From Litoditis marina (Eukaryota > Nematoda > Chromadorea > Rhabditida > Rhabditidae), in contig OZ038440.1 in NCBI GenBank assembly GCA_964036275.1, positions 9,895,690-9,959,689 of the forward strand: a DNA stretch of 64,000 nt, read 5' to 3'. The notes beneath the pieces were generated by a model that saw nothing but the letters and a program-made list of their open reading frames with translations, had not been told where the DNA came from and made no database searches. The translations under genes and the position numbers were made by a program. The stretch's first letter is position 1. Every line of letters starts with the position of its first letter. This document shows positions 22,800 through 45,463 of this stretch, in pieces.

Positions 22800-25200
22800 T
22801 GTCCTGGAGAAAGCGTGATATTTAACTGTTTTCAATTATGTCCTATTTCTATTGAACATTTAATCTATCAAATAAATGCGTTCGTTTATCGTTTGTACAT
22901 GAAAAATATCTGCTACAGTACATTTCCAATCATCGTTGACGCGTTTACCGTGCTTGCGTGAACTTGGTGCATTATGCAAATTTTGCAGACGTTTTTTTTT
23001 TCATGCATCAAGCTTCGCAATCAAGTTTTATCATACAAATTTTTATCGTACTTTTTTTCTGTTATTTGAGCGGGATCAACGGTTTGGGCGCATTTTCTAT
23101 TTTTTTTGTATAAACGTCTGAATCAGAGTTGATATAGTCGCCATTTTCCCCATAAAACAGCAGAGGGTTCGATTGATTGAGCGATGCGGGGCGAGAGGTC
23201 GTTCATTACTTGTCAACAGTTGAGATAGTGTGTAGATCAATGATACGCAGACTGGCTGGCCCCTCGCCAAACTCCGCCTCTTAGAACCCCATCCGAAACT
23301 CCGTCTTGCAGAGCGAGTACATTGTGGATTTTGTAACACTCGGCGCTTGCGCATAGCTGATATGACATAATCCCTCATTGCCATGGTTTTCCCTTACTTG
23401 CCCAGCTATGTAATCTGTTCCATGAATATGTTTCTCGGCTACTTCCGCCCTTTTCCCCCTCCTATATGCTCAAATGTTGTGCAGCACTCGATTCAACATT
23501 GTTTTTGTGCCTAGCTCACCACATGCACGTGTCCTTCATGATCGTACTCTGAAGGCTTGTTTACGTTTTCGTTGGCGCGCTCTCGGCATGGGTGCCGGGC
23601 GATTTGATCTCTGGTTGCACTTCTAGATGTTTTTACGCCAGTTGCCAGCCATGAAACTAACCAGCCGAGAGCTCTATCTAATTTGATTCAAATAAATGAC
23701 AAAAATTGCGCAAAATCGGTGTCACCCTACCTACGCTCTAGAACTGAAACCTGGAAAAAAATTGATGCAATTTTTCAGTTTTGGCGCTGTTGAGATCTGA
23801 CAAATATGTTTTTATAAAGTTATTCCATCCTTAGGTTGGGCCGCTTACCGGTGTTACTGCCGATCTTTCGAAACTTCCACTTGATTATTTCTAGTATAGG
23901 TGTATAGATATTGTTATTACAAATTACAAGATAAGAAGCGGTGTTTCACATAGGTTATTCATCTAGCGGCGGCGATTCGATCGATAATGCACTCTTTGTC
24001 GTCTGCGGCTGCCCCGCCGCGTCACAACATGTTTGTCGTAGTTGCTTGTCTGCGAGAATTCTCCCTGTCTGGGCCAACGAGTTGAAAAACAATATTTCCA
24101 GCCATTCCCATATCACTCATGGAATTTGGATACGCTCTGACTGCTCCAAGAGAAAAGCAAAGTTTTTACGCATAGTCAATTCTTAGTTGGGAATGTGATT
24201 CAATACCTTCTCATCATGCCCAAATCTTCGGACCAAAAACAGGGGGTTTTTCTCAAAACGCTGAGCATTTAGGGTATGATTATTTCTGCTGATCTGATAA
24301 ACACATTAGCAATGACGATTTTGTTTGGCCAAATTTTGTGTTGATTGAATCATTCCCCTATCTCCCCCGTTCTCTTATCTGATATTTGTTGCTCCCCCAA
24401 ATTGTCCGTTGAACCACGATCATCCTGTATTCTTACTTGTAAATGAAAATTCGATTCCGGTGAGTGATTTCTTTTTACCACATTTGCCAATGACGGAATG
24501 TCGTAATTCGTTCAACGTGATGCGACTATCGATGTGATCATGTGATGTAAGAGTTGTAGACAGTCAGCTGAGCATTTAACAACCAAGTTTGAGCGGGTTG
24601 ATCTTTCTCGGTCTTGATCTCTCGATCTTATCTGGTTGTCTACCTTTGTGACTTGACTACGAGACAGCAAAAGTATTGTGTAGTTTGAAGTCTGCTCAGA
24701 ACGATTAGCGCCGATTTTCGGGGATTAGCCATCTACAAAAGCGAGGGAGCATGAATGAATGAACTTATTACGCAAGTGAAGCGTGTGAGCATGCAGATCA
24801 ATGAGAACGCAGACAGGCTAAGACATTCTCTGTCTCTCTGGTCTACACCTACACACTCTATTCAACGCTCGATCAGTTTCCCCTGCTTGTTACCTTTGCC
24901 TTTATTATTATATCACACGATTCTTTTTCACATACAACATGAGTCATTAGTATTGTTGCATTCTTTTTCGCTTACTCTTCGGTCCCTTTTTATTCATCTG
25001 CACACAGAGGTCACATATTCACGAAATTCATGGGAGCTTCCCTCTGCCCCCTAGTTGCACTTTCTTTGCTGAAACATTATTTTGCAGAAAGGAACCCGTT
25101 TTCGGAGTTAAAGTGGTCAATTTTCATTATTTTGATTCAAATAAAACTAGCCTGTTCTCGGAAAGTACACGATTACGTTAGAAGACTAGAGGAACTGGTG
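22800..25200. other. Intergenic DNA upstream of akt-1, no gene recognised
   Basis: Frames here are short and lack recognisable motifs. It contains the half hAT-MITE at 24218 and otherwise unremarkable AT-rich sequence. Distal akt-1 regulatory DNA or non-coding 5' exons could lie here, but nothing in the sequence proves it. Confidence 0.4.
24218..24278. mobile_element. Half copy of the hAT-type MITE
   Basis: It ends GCATTTAGGGTATG and reads inward through CTCAAAACGC and GGTCCGAAGATTTGGG in complement, matching the left half of the element at 16583. Confidence 0.75.
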
Positions 25201-25205
25201 CTAAG

Positions 25206-27516
25206 ACAATGGGGGCCCAGTCGCCGCCCAGTCTGGGCCCAGTCGCCGCCCACTCTGGGCCTACTAACGCGCTGACTGGCCGCTACTGGGCCACATGTGG
25301 GCGGCGAGTGGGCCTAGACTGGGCGGCGACTGGGCCAAAAAAGTATAAAAAACTTCCCTGGGCTCAGAAAAACGGAAATAATGAAAGGGTTTGATCCCGT
25401 TGAAGCAGGTACTAAAACAGTTGATTAATATCATTCATTCATACAACAAAACATCAACGATATCCGAAAAGATATCAAAAATGTCCATTTCAACTTCAAA
25501 CTAAACAATTGATTATAAACTACTTCGGTATTCAGGATCTATCTAAACTATACTGAAAGTTAAATGAGTAGTCACGTGAAGTTTGTATTCTAATCATGGA
25601 CTTGGTCATTGCATGTTTCTCAATTCTGCTGTGTTTGAAATGTTTCACGTGACTATGCAATTGACGAACAGTGTTACAAACTCGAAAACCTACTTAATTT
25701 TTGGATTCGCAGACATGACCGAACGATCAAATGCCGCGGATTCCCATGCATGAACAGGCTACTTTTCGTGAAATAGTGATTCTACTTTCATACAGTCCTA
25801 GTTCTGACACATAATGGGCCAATTTTATATCTAACCAGGTTTTCAGGTTACTTGAGTGGGGAACCTTGTGACCTAGAAACGGAATCCGGTTAGCCTCAAA
25901 AGTAACAGTAAAGATAAATTTTCGGCTCGAATTAGAGGGTAACCTATTGTTGATTCCGGGAAAAAAGGTTACCAAAAGACCTAAAAACTCGATTTGATAT
26001 TGAATTCACCATATGGTGGTCAATTACAGCACATTACGGCAAAAATACAAAAACATCATGAGAAACTAACGAATGACCACGATACTATCACTTCCGTTGA
26101 ATGAAGTAATAACCAGCACAGGACTCTTCAGTGGTTGCGCTCCTTTCTCCTGCACATCAAAGTTCCCACAAGTTCGGCTCTGAAATAAGTTTTCTGTGGG
26201 TAAGAAATGACTGAATTTATTCGAATTCGTCATTCAGCACACACCCATTCTACATCTGAGAGAGTGAGGAGTTGAGGTGAACTTGCCGCGATCATATCGA
26301 TGAACGATCTATGGTTGAAGTCGGATGAACGTAGTTAGGTTGATTTGCACATACACCAATTTGCAACTTGAAAACAGGCATTGTTTTGTGCCGTTTACGT
26401 GTTTACGAAGAAGTTTTTTTCTCGCGTTGGGTGCAACAACTGGTCCACAGCTCAGAAACTACTTAAATTACCTTAGAAATGAGAGCCGTGTCTAAATTAT
26501 TCACTGTTAGAGATTGTAGAGAATCATATTTTGCTTCAATCATCACAATTTTCAGACATTACGCGAATACGTGAAAATAAATCAGCAGAGTTAATTTGTG
26601 AACACAATGAACGATATTTCTATACTTTACAAAATAAGGGTTTTATTTTTAAACCATTTTTACTAGATAATTCTATGATGAAACAGTGAAAGATGTCAGC
26701 GAAACCGTTTTGTATCATGTTTGAGAAAAAAATTTGCCTACTTTTCATGCGGCAAAAAAATATGACAAACTTGTTTGAGGCGGCACATTCCAAAATATTC
26801 CTGAACTGTACTCCAAATCCTAGTATAAAGTTGAAAGAACAGATACGAGTGAATCAGGAAGCGTTTACTGACTGCCTCCTAGAAACATAGTAGTAGGTGT
26901 CAATCTTCCTCTAATTCCTGAACGCACCTGCAGAACTTCCCAGAGGCGTATCTTCTCCGTCATTGGATGAATTCATTGAAAACTCTGAAAATTAAATTTT
27001 GGAACGATGAAAATGTACCAAACAATGATCCAAAATGTAAATAGCCAAATCAGTTTCCCAGTTTACAAAATTTTTCATGTTATTTGAAACGAATAAATTT
27101 GTGATATGGATCGTTTGCAAATGAATCCCGGAATGATTCACAGAGTACTGAGAAATAACAGAGCACACTTGAGTCAAAAAATTAACATTTGGGAAATAAG
27201 GCTAAAAATGACGTAATGAGCTTGAACTGATTTGATGAGAACCTTACGTTGGCCAAAAACACTTCGAAATATTCCATAACAAAAGTATATTACAAAAAAA
27301 TTGATATAAAATAACTATAAACAAGAAAAACGAACTGAAATAGTAAGTTGAAAATTTGAGTTTTGAGTTCGAGAGGTGCGTCGCGGTCAACCGCGACGCA
27401 GCTTTGGAATGGATGACCCGCCCCCACTGGCGGGCAGGTGGGCGGCGACTGGGCCGGAACTCGCGGCTAGTGGGCCGACCCACCCGAGTGGGCGGCAACT
27501 GGGCCCCCATTGTCTG
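25206..27516. mobile_element. Putative 2.3-kb non-autonomous element with GC-rich inverted ends (or two MITEs)
   Basis: AGACAATGGGGGCCCAGT at 25206 is matched inverted at about 27490-27516 (ACTGGGCCCCCATTGTCT), followed inward at both ends by GCCGCCCA words with one mismatch. Each end is itself palindromic: 25210-25336 and about 27413-27511 are full of GGGCGGCGACTGGGCC and its complement. Either this is one element with subterminal foldbacks, or two separate MITEs of one family. The interior has no long frame. The right end lies about 230 bp upstream of the akt-1 ATG. Confidence 0.55.
25815..26013. mobile_element. Degraded GGTTACCT-family MITE
   Basis: Left end GGCCAATTTTATATCTAACC and right end GATATTGAATTCACCAT match the ends of the 8466 element; the middle is diverged. 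Confidence 0.6.
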
Positions 27517-27746
27517 AGTGTAAATTTGATAGCGTATGATATGACTGTACCTAGTACCCACTGTACCTAGTCGCGCGCAGGTTTTAGTTTCTCGTGAGTA
27601 GCCCCTCCGCTGTTCTCTGTGCCTCTGATGTAGTGTGCTAGTAAGTGTTGGCTACATCTACCTGTCTAATCCCCCTTCCCCCTTTCCCTCCCTAATCGTG
27701 TCTCGTCTCTAGGAGATCCTTCCGAGCCGCTCCTCCCTCTGCCACC

Positions 27747-36598
<8,852 letters not shown>

Positions 36599-38354
36599 GC
36601 ACCGACATACGGTAGCCCCAATTGTTGTATATGGTTATATCTGTGAATGTGTGGCGGGCTGATTGATTTCATGTCCTGCAAATTTACAGGGAGTTGTGCG
36701 CCAGTTTTATAGTTATCGCCCTATAGTATGAGTTGGTTGTCTTTTTATGTATTGTCATCAGAACCACTTCCATCTTATCTCGTAGTTATGTAAACTTATT
36801 GTGAAAAATTACGCGATAAATGTCGTACCACTATTCTTTGTCTGTATTACTGATAACTGTGGTATCACAATTCACTATTAGTCGATCACAATTGAACTGG
36901 CGCTTTTCCTTCCCTTATTGACTGTATCATTCGTGTTGTGCATATCATGTTGTTTCTTTTCCGATGGTCGGCGGACTCTCCATGCAGAGATCTTCTCTCC
37001 CCATTCGAAACTGAGCCACATTTGGTTTTCCACCCGGGATTCGCACCGCAAGTTATTGTGTCGTGTTGTTTTCCTTCGTTTCATAACACTGTTAAGATAT
37101 ATGTGTCAGCCTCTACCACGTAAACGTACATCGTTGACAATTAAAGTTTTTCACTGTGGAAATCTGTTTTTGGTTGTGTTTACCCTATGGCGGCTGGCTC
37201 GTATTACATCGTAAGCACCAGTAATTCCCAATATCATTAGTGTTTCTGTAGACAGATTCGTGGTTGTGTTCCGTGTAGTTCGATCTTTCACCCCCTCCCA
37301 GTAGAATGTTGAACGGTGTTGTTGTTTAAACGGTGATGTTGTCATTATGACATATAGATATACATATATATCGGCAAAGTCGTGTTGTAACATCGAAGTA
37401 GGATAGAGCGCGACTAAACTGACACCACATTTCAGATGAATATAGTTGTTTATTCTGTATTACTGTACCATTGATGTCAGAAGATGTATATAATTATTTC
37501 GCATAAACGTTCATCGCGTTGATTTTATATTCTCAGAAAAGTGCAATAATGTTTAACTCAGTTTTTTACAATTGTTAGAAGCTCCTTCGTAAAGCATTGA
37601 GAGGGAACAGATTGAATTGATTTATTTTCATCACACTCCTATTTCAGAAGAATTGTCTAAATGCAACTATTGGAACATGGTGAATTCTATCATGTCTACA
37701 GGTGGTTTCGATGAAAAACAGCAAAAAGAAGGCGTGAACGAGATCTTTCTCTAATAAATATAACAATTCAAAAATGGAATGGTCGGTTTGGTAACAATTA
37801 CAATAACTCCCGCCTACTTCTCACTCGGGAACACAGAAGAACATTCGGACACCGTAGTGCGCGAATTCAAACACTATTACTAAATGCACGAATATGTCAG
37901 CAAGATCAACGTGTTAAGATAAATGTCTCACGTACACTATCTCTACACGCTGTCTGGCGTTTTTCGTGGCTTGTGAGTTAATGGAGGATACACTTTTGAA
38001 AAACACTTAAGTGGTTCAAAACCTATCACGCTATGTAAAATTATGTGTAGTTTGAAAGGGTTCTAGGTGAATGACTTTTGAAGGAAGTAGAACTTTGCGA
38101 TGTGTATGCGACATGTATGTCTAGCAATCGATATTGTAAAGTTGCACGCACCGCAGCAAGTTACGCTGTTCAAACAGGATTGGTTTTATGAATAGTTGAT
38201 GCTAGATTGGAAACATCATGTTCCGTATTGCGTTGAGAAGTTTGCCGCAGTGTTTCACTACAACTACAAATACACTGCAGACCCTGTCTCGCAGTGGGAA
38301 ATTGTTTAGGTAGAGAGATGTCAATAAATAGAGGTCATTTGGAATCTTCTTCTT
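36599..38354. other. Convergent 3' region between akt-1 and ric-4
   Basis: Holds the 3' UTRs and probable poly(A) sites of two genes facing each other. An AATAAA occurs on the plus strand at about 37753, and complementary signals on the minus strand at about 37450 and 37620. No further gene was seen. Confidence 0.5.
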
Positions 38355-41300
38355 TTATTTGGTGATCAGCTTGTTGGCTCGTTTGTTAGCAGAATCCACA
38401 CGAACTTCGTTCGATTCGGCCTGAAAGTCGATTTGTCAGAAATCGAAAAAATTTCCAACTTGCCCAACAACTGTTTATAGTTCCTTCTATTTCAACATGG
38501 AGGTCTACAGTACGAACTTTAAATTTCTGTACAGTTTTTACATTTGTTAATACTAAAGCAGTATAAGAGAGATGCAGGTTCGGAACGGCCCACAAGAGTT
38601 TGCCTGCGTACGGTGCCAAAATTGCAGTTTTTGTTTACCTTATCCTTGATGCGATCCAGTTGTCTGTTTTGATTCGAGACCTCAGTTGACATGTCAATCG
38701 CCATATTTCGCAGATTTCCCACCATGGTAGACACCTGAATTATCAATTGTGTAAGAATTGAACAACTTTATTCTCGTTGATAAAATAACTAGATAATAAC
38801 TGCATACGGGCTTGGCAAAACGTGAACGTATAGGTTTTGTTTTGAAAGTACAATCAGGGGAGTGCTTCATAGAGGTTGCTCGTTTCCAACTCAGTTGAGT
38901 TTGTAGTTTGATTACGTGCATTACAGCTCAGAACTACTGATTCCTTATAAAATTTCTTGTACTTGGTTCTCACCCAACCAAATATTGTTCTTAGCGATCA
39001 TGATGATACTTAAGTGTTCTATGAACTCTACTTTTGGTGGCCTCATTTGAAACATAAGTAAAAAAAAAACTAACCTGTTGCACATTTTCATCCATTTCTT
39101 CTTCTCTGGCGTCGTTTGTTATTCTGAAGAAGTTGGGTATATTTTAATAAGTCAGCGTTTTTATCGGCGTGTAAATGTACTGTAAACTTCTCGCGGTAAC
39201 CAGATTTCAGTTGTGTCTTGACTATCACCTGTTCAGGATTTTGACTAGGCAACTTGAGTTACCCCGCTATCCTAGCAGTGGAACATGTGTCATTTTGATC
39301 CATGCTGCTGTGTATCTGTTTTTATTTCGGTACTCGCTAGTTCTGTTATTTCCCGACCAAACTACAACTCTGTTGTGTTTCATGACCAAACTACAATCCA
39401 TACTTGTTCCTCTTCTCTACCTGGTGATGTATCCTCCCTGGGGTCCCATGGCCGCATCTCCAACAGTTATTCTGGGTTGGTCGGAGATGACCCCTCCATC
39501 ATCGTCCTTTTTCCACGCCTTCGCGTATTCAGAATTCTTCTCGAAATCGTCAGCCCTGGAAAATATGGGGTAAACACTAATTCTAAATGGTGGCAGAAGC
39601 ATTGAAGCGAGAGAAGTTGCCGCGGTTCCGGAACAAACAAACCAAAGTTTTATGATTCCCAAAAATGTTTATCGAAAATACTCTTAATCAGAACAATTAG
39701 TTCTAATTAGAAGAATTGGAATTAGAAGTAATACGATTCTGTTAGTTGAAAGACATCCGATATAATCGCCAATGTGTTCTTTTCATAGTTTTCTGGAATC
39801 TCAGCACCGAGGCTTTGGATAAAGCTGTGCTTCAGCATGCGTACTGAAGAAGTGTACGTAGGAATGGCGATGACTATACCTGTTCCATGGCAGAACACAC
39901 ATTCCGCAGCACTTCTCCATTCCCTTCAGATGTTCTTCGGCCTCTTTCATGTCCTGGTTGATCGTGTCCAATGCTCCCTCACATCGCTCCAGTTGCTCTG
40001 CAAAAAAGTGTTTGTGCAAAATTGAACTTATTCAGAACCCAAATGGTTTATTTACAAAAAAACACACGAAAGAAGAGTAGATCAATATTCTGTTGTTTTC
40101 GTAACTAGACGCCTTATCATGTTTCTACTATTGTGTTAGCACAGTACACGTGAACCAGAAAATGACGTTACCATAAGTACCTTGAACTGTCAATGTTCAT
40201 TCAGTTATTCCACATTCTCATTTTACTGTACTTCACACGTTTTACGCGAGTGAATGTTTCATCACGAGTATATACGTACCTCCCTGATCGTCGAGCATGA
40301 CAAGGGTCTTGATTCCGGCCTCCTTACTCTCTTCACAAAGAGCCATCATACGACGAGTTGACTCCAGGGACTGAATCAATACATTTTGATTTACAATTCA
40401 CAGTTTTTCTCTCGCGCTCTCGCTCTCACACACACTCTCACTCTCTCTCCAATTATTTTCCTCACGATTTATCTCTCATGCTCTCTCTGCTTATCACTCT
40501 CACACTCACCGTCCTTTTTTCTTTTTCGGTTTCTTTCTCCCCTCTAATTTCTCTAATGTTCCTCTACATTTCACTCTTCCTTTCTAGTTTCCACCTTGCA
40601 CTCTCATTCCGTGCGTTTCCAATATAATGTCAATGTTGCATGTCTTTGACATATCTAGCCATCCTTCCTGACTAATTGTACGGCCCAACCCAGGCAACAT
40701 TCCATGCATACGTGGAACAATTGATTTCACCATAAATTGGTTCTCAAGTGAACATGGGAATTAGGGTATTTGTACAATTTTCGAAACATTCCAACACCCA
40801 ACACAACTGGTCTTGGGGAAGACATCTCGTGAGAGATCCGATTCACGGGATTCAAGAGCTGCGTAATTGAAAGCTCACGCTTCAATCAGCGGCAGAATCA
40901 GAGAAACATATTAAATCAATATCTCTCGAAATGTGCGCCTTTTGATCGCATTGAGGTAACATTGTTTTCTGAATTTCTTCCTGTGTTTTAGTTTCAATTC
41001 ATACTATTTTTCTTCTAACCTTCCCCTTTCAACCTTTCATAGTCCAAATACGCGAGGAACACTTTTGCATTTAGCATGACGCCATGGGTTTTAACTGGCG
41101 CTCGTATATCAGGCGCAGAATGGACATGGAAAAGGCAGTTAGAATAGCGAAATTGGGGACAAAACGATCGGGAATAAAGTATTCCTTTCGTACTGCTCAT
41201 ATAGGACTGAGAAGAAGATGGAATGTTCACGTAAGACGCTAACATCAGCAAGAATGAATCTCATTGTCACATGTCATGAAACTGTGATGTTCTACTAGGG

Positions 41301-44300
41301 CTATGAACCTATTCGAAATATTGCAACTAAATTTTTGGACATTACATCAGAGCCGTATGTATGAGACATCTCAGGCCAGATCGGGATGTTATCCCGACCT
41401 CAATTTGCCGGGAAATAGCCGAATCGAGCTCGGATTAGCATCCCAACCCGACCCGGGATGTCAGAAAGAGCAGAAATCCAAATTTTCGTGAATACAATTG
41501 AACTATTGCCGGAATATTCTTTTAAAAAAACTTTCTTAAAGCCATCTTTCCCCAAAACCCGACCAACTTCATGTGTGTTGTCCTCTAGCTGTAGATTGAG
41601 TCCCTTCAGTTCATCAGACATGTCCGCAGGCATAATGAGTCCGTTGATGCGGACTGTTCCGTCGTCAATCGGCGGTGCGGCCGCGGCCTTTCCGCGACGA
41701 GGCCGCGACGACATCTCGGCTACAAGGGGGCTACTGCCGGCGGCGGTCGACTAGGTGTTGGCTACAATGCTGCAAGCGGTTGCTGGAGGTCAAGTGACGG
41801 AGAACGACCGTGGTATTATGGTTCAAACCAATAAAATTGAAATAAAAGCCCTAATTTAATGTAGTCACAGTGTAAAATAATGGTTGAGAGAAAGAAATAT
41901 GACAGTGGTACGTTCCGCCTCTACCCCAAAAGACGCATAATGAACCACTGCCAATGAGTGACGGAAGTCTCGAAAAACTTGATGAAGACAATGAAAAAGA
42001 GCAAGTGCAATGAGATTTGATTAAATTGTGTAGACATAAAGTTTGAGCACAGTTGCAGATAGCTAGATACAACACCTCCTACATTTGGACACATGGTAAA
42101 GGAGTCACTGAAAAATGGTCTTTCTATTCTCCAGTTGGTAGCTGTCACAGAACAAACTATTTTATTCATCTGTTTCATGTACGGTTCACATTCACACTGT
42201 TTAGTTGTGTGAAATATGAGTCATTATAGTATAGACGTAAGAAAGTAATAGAAATAATTAGAATTAGTGTGTGAAAGATTGCCATATTAGTCATGAGGAG
42301 GTCAAGACCAATTTGAACTTCACATAAACGCCAAACTGCCGTTTTTATTGGTTTAAAGTAAAGTACTCAACGATGTTAGAGTGCGTTTGACAGAAAATTA
42401 GTATATTTCGGATTCTGGGCAGATTTTGAGAACAAGGTAAAGATGATATATAGAAATTAAAAGCATATTCAGAATTTAATGAAATAGTCTCGTATGCCAA
42501 TTAGTGTAAAATTGTTGCATATTAGTATAGTATTATTATTATATTTTTGTTTTTCAACAATTTGTTGTGACGTATAATAAATAGTGCGGTTCTCTGAGGA
42601 CACTAAAACGGCATTGGAAGTGAGTAGAGCGGGGCCAGGCCCTGCCTTTTATGATAGTTTCCATTAATATTTGAGTGGGAACAAATTCATTCCACTGACC
42701 CAAACCAGCTGCTAGATTACAATTATTAGCTATTTTTACGAAACTCCATACAAATCCAACTATTTCCGTATGCTATCGTGCATCATACAAATCATTCGAG
42801 TAGTTATGTTTCAGTTTGAGAGCATTTGCTGGGAAAATGAAAGTTGTTGGTGTTAACCATTCTATTTACAGCGAGGTTTCACCTAGTGAAAATGAAATAA
42901 TATGAGACAATTTGGTTTAAAGGTACAATATGTTCAATGAAAAAGTTCATGGTATCGATAATTATAATGAGCTCCCTCTCAAAGTTGATTCTGGTTGGAC
43001 ACGGTATACCACTATCAAGAGTTCACTGTACCATTTATAGATTACCTGGAATAATCATGCGAAACATAGATAATCTCCGGCAATTCTACACGTTATAATT
43101 TCACGTGATCGAATTGTGCTGTGTATTATCACGTTTAACTATACATTTGGCTAGCATCGGACGAGAATCTCATAAGTGCCAACATAGTGGAAGCCGTAAA
43201 ATCGTTTAAAGAAGGGATGAAGGGGGTGATTAGTGTATGAGTATCTAGTGGGAGGCAATCTTGGGCCGTCCACCCGAAAATGGCAGATGGGAGGTCTCAT
43301 GAGAATTACACACACATATCATGGATATGGCCACGACACGGACAGAGAGAGCGTTCTATTACTCCCAACAATGGGGGGGGGGGGGGCTGGCATAGTCCTT
43401 TTCACTCCCACGTCAACTGAGGCAGCGAGCCAAGTTTTCAGACTTTAGGGGGAGTGATTAAATTTTAGCTGTAGTTTAATAAACGAGAGACTAAACTAAA
43501 AACATAGAGGGATAGGAATGGTCATCGTATGGCCTGGGATATACCGAACCCTACATAACTACATAGTCCTCACCATTCCCACATCAACTGTGGCAGAAAA
43601 CAAATGAGAGTTATAGAGGCTTCAACATCTTGGAGGATTTCAGAAGAACAGAAGAATATAATAAACAAAAAAGAGCCATCTTATACTCCTATAGAAAGGG
43701 ACCTGAATAGGGGACCACACGGGCGTCGTAGCAACCTGCATATTAGGCCTGGATATTTAAAATGTTTGCAAAAGTGCCTCTCTTTCATTTTGTTCTCAAC
43801 CTTTGCTGGTACAAAACATCAACGACTCTTCATCATGAATATGTTCATTGGAAAATAATAATTTCAATCTTTGAGGGAGGGTACTGTAAAGGATTAAAGG
43901 GTTATGGAAGGGCTGGAACGTAGTATCCCGCAAATGAGTTTTGCGCTTGGCATTGTCAGCTGTATTCTGGGCTAGAACTTCGGAAAGAAGGTTTTCAGCT
44001 AACTTGGAGGCCCAACTTTGAAAAAGAAAGCCGATTAGCCCGGGGCTCACACATTCATCTGTTTCTAGAGCCGACTTATGACTATTGACTATCTTGGTTG
44101 GAGTTTGGAAGACATTCATGTATAGGAATAAGCTGAAGCTAAGATGTGAAAGGTCTTATTTAAAAAGAAAGATCTACTTTTCTGTATGGGAAAACAGACT
44201 GTTGTGGGGAAGATTGTCATTTTGACCGGCTTCTGTAATAACTTGTTATCCAAATTATTTGTCACTAGAAAAACTACAGCTTCCACATCCGATACATGCT

Positions 44301-45409
44301 CTAACTATGTTTCTATCGACTAATAGGGAAATTATCGTAGGAAAGAAAGTAGTTGCGCACAGCGCAAGTTGAGATATACCATAGATATATATTTTCAACT
44401 TGACAACAACTACAGGATACGCATTTTTGTGAAGCAAAGGTGTGGCTAGCTAAACTGGAACAAATTCTTCAAGAACGTCTGCAAGCGTTAACCAAAGTAA
44501 ACGTTGAGTCCAGATCTCGTATACGAAAAAAGGTTATTGGTCTAGAAAACGGCCATAAAAGGTAGGTATTGTTGACGAATTTGACTACGAGCCGCCATGA
44601 AATTGGATACTCAGTCGGTGGAAGCCAATTGCTGTTCAGGTCAAATGAAATGCGATTCGTGTGAAAAGGGGCTGGGCTTGCGCGGCCAAATTGAAAGCCC
44701 GCCAGGTATAGTATCTTTCATTCTTACGGGGACTCCTACAGTAGCAACACAAAACTTTTGTGAAGTTCAGATTACGTGATTGTTATCAAAAAGGTTGACA
44801 AATGTTGCATTCGATTCTAATTTCCTGTTACAATAAAGTAGTTCGTTGCAATTCAACAACGTTAAAATAAGCACCCATTGGAAATTTCGATTGTGTACTG
44901 TAATATTCGTAGTAAGAATGATGTGGTCTATGAGAGAATTTCTCTAGTGGAATTTTGCTAGAAGTTGATAGAGAATGGAGACAAAATTGAGAAAAATACA
45001 GATTTTCCATAACTTCTTTCAAACCGAACCTTAAAATTTTGTGTTCGTTATTTTTTTTCTTTCGTCCAATGATAAAAGTTGATAACATTTTAGCAAAACT
45101 TTTTCTCATTTGTAAGTAAGGTGAAAAGAGCCAAACATAAAATATGGCGTTCGTGTTGGAAGGAACATTAACAGATTCTTGGCATACACCGACGGTATGT
45201 AACAGTTGTTAAGATGTACTTTTTTCCTTTTATTTTGAAGACAACAAAATTTTAGGAGTTATCTAGGGAAGAGAAGGATGAAAAAGTGAAAAGCGAGAGG
45301 AACGGGGAAAATTGCCGAAAGATGTAGGCCTGGTAGCTTATTTAATTACATCTAACTAGGACTAGTGGAGGGCTGCTGATGGAATGAAGCACGCATGAGA
45401 AAGACGAGA

Positions 45410-45463
<54 letters not shown>

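Noticed and set aside
23097..23384. 95-residue basic protein
   Set aside because: No splice context, no recognisable domain, composition like shadow frames in spacer DNA.
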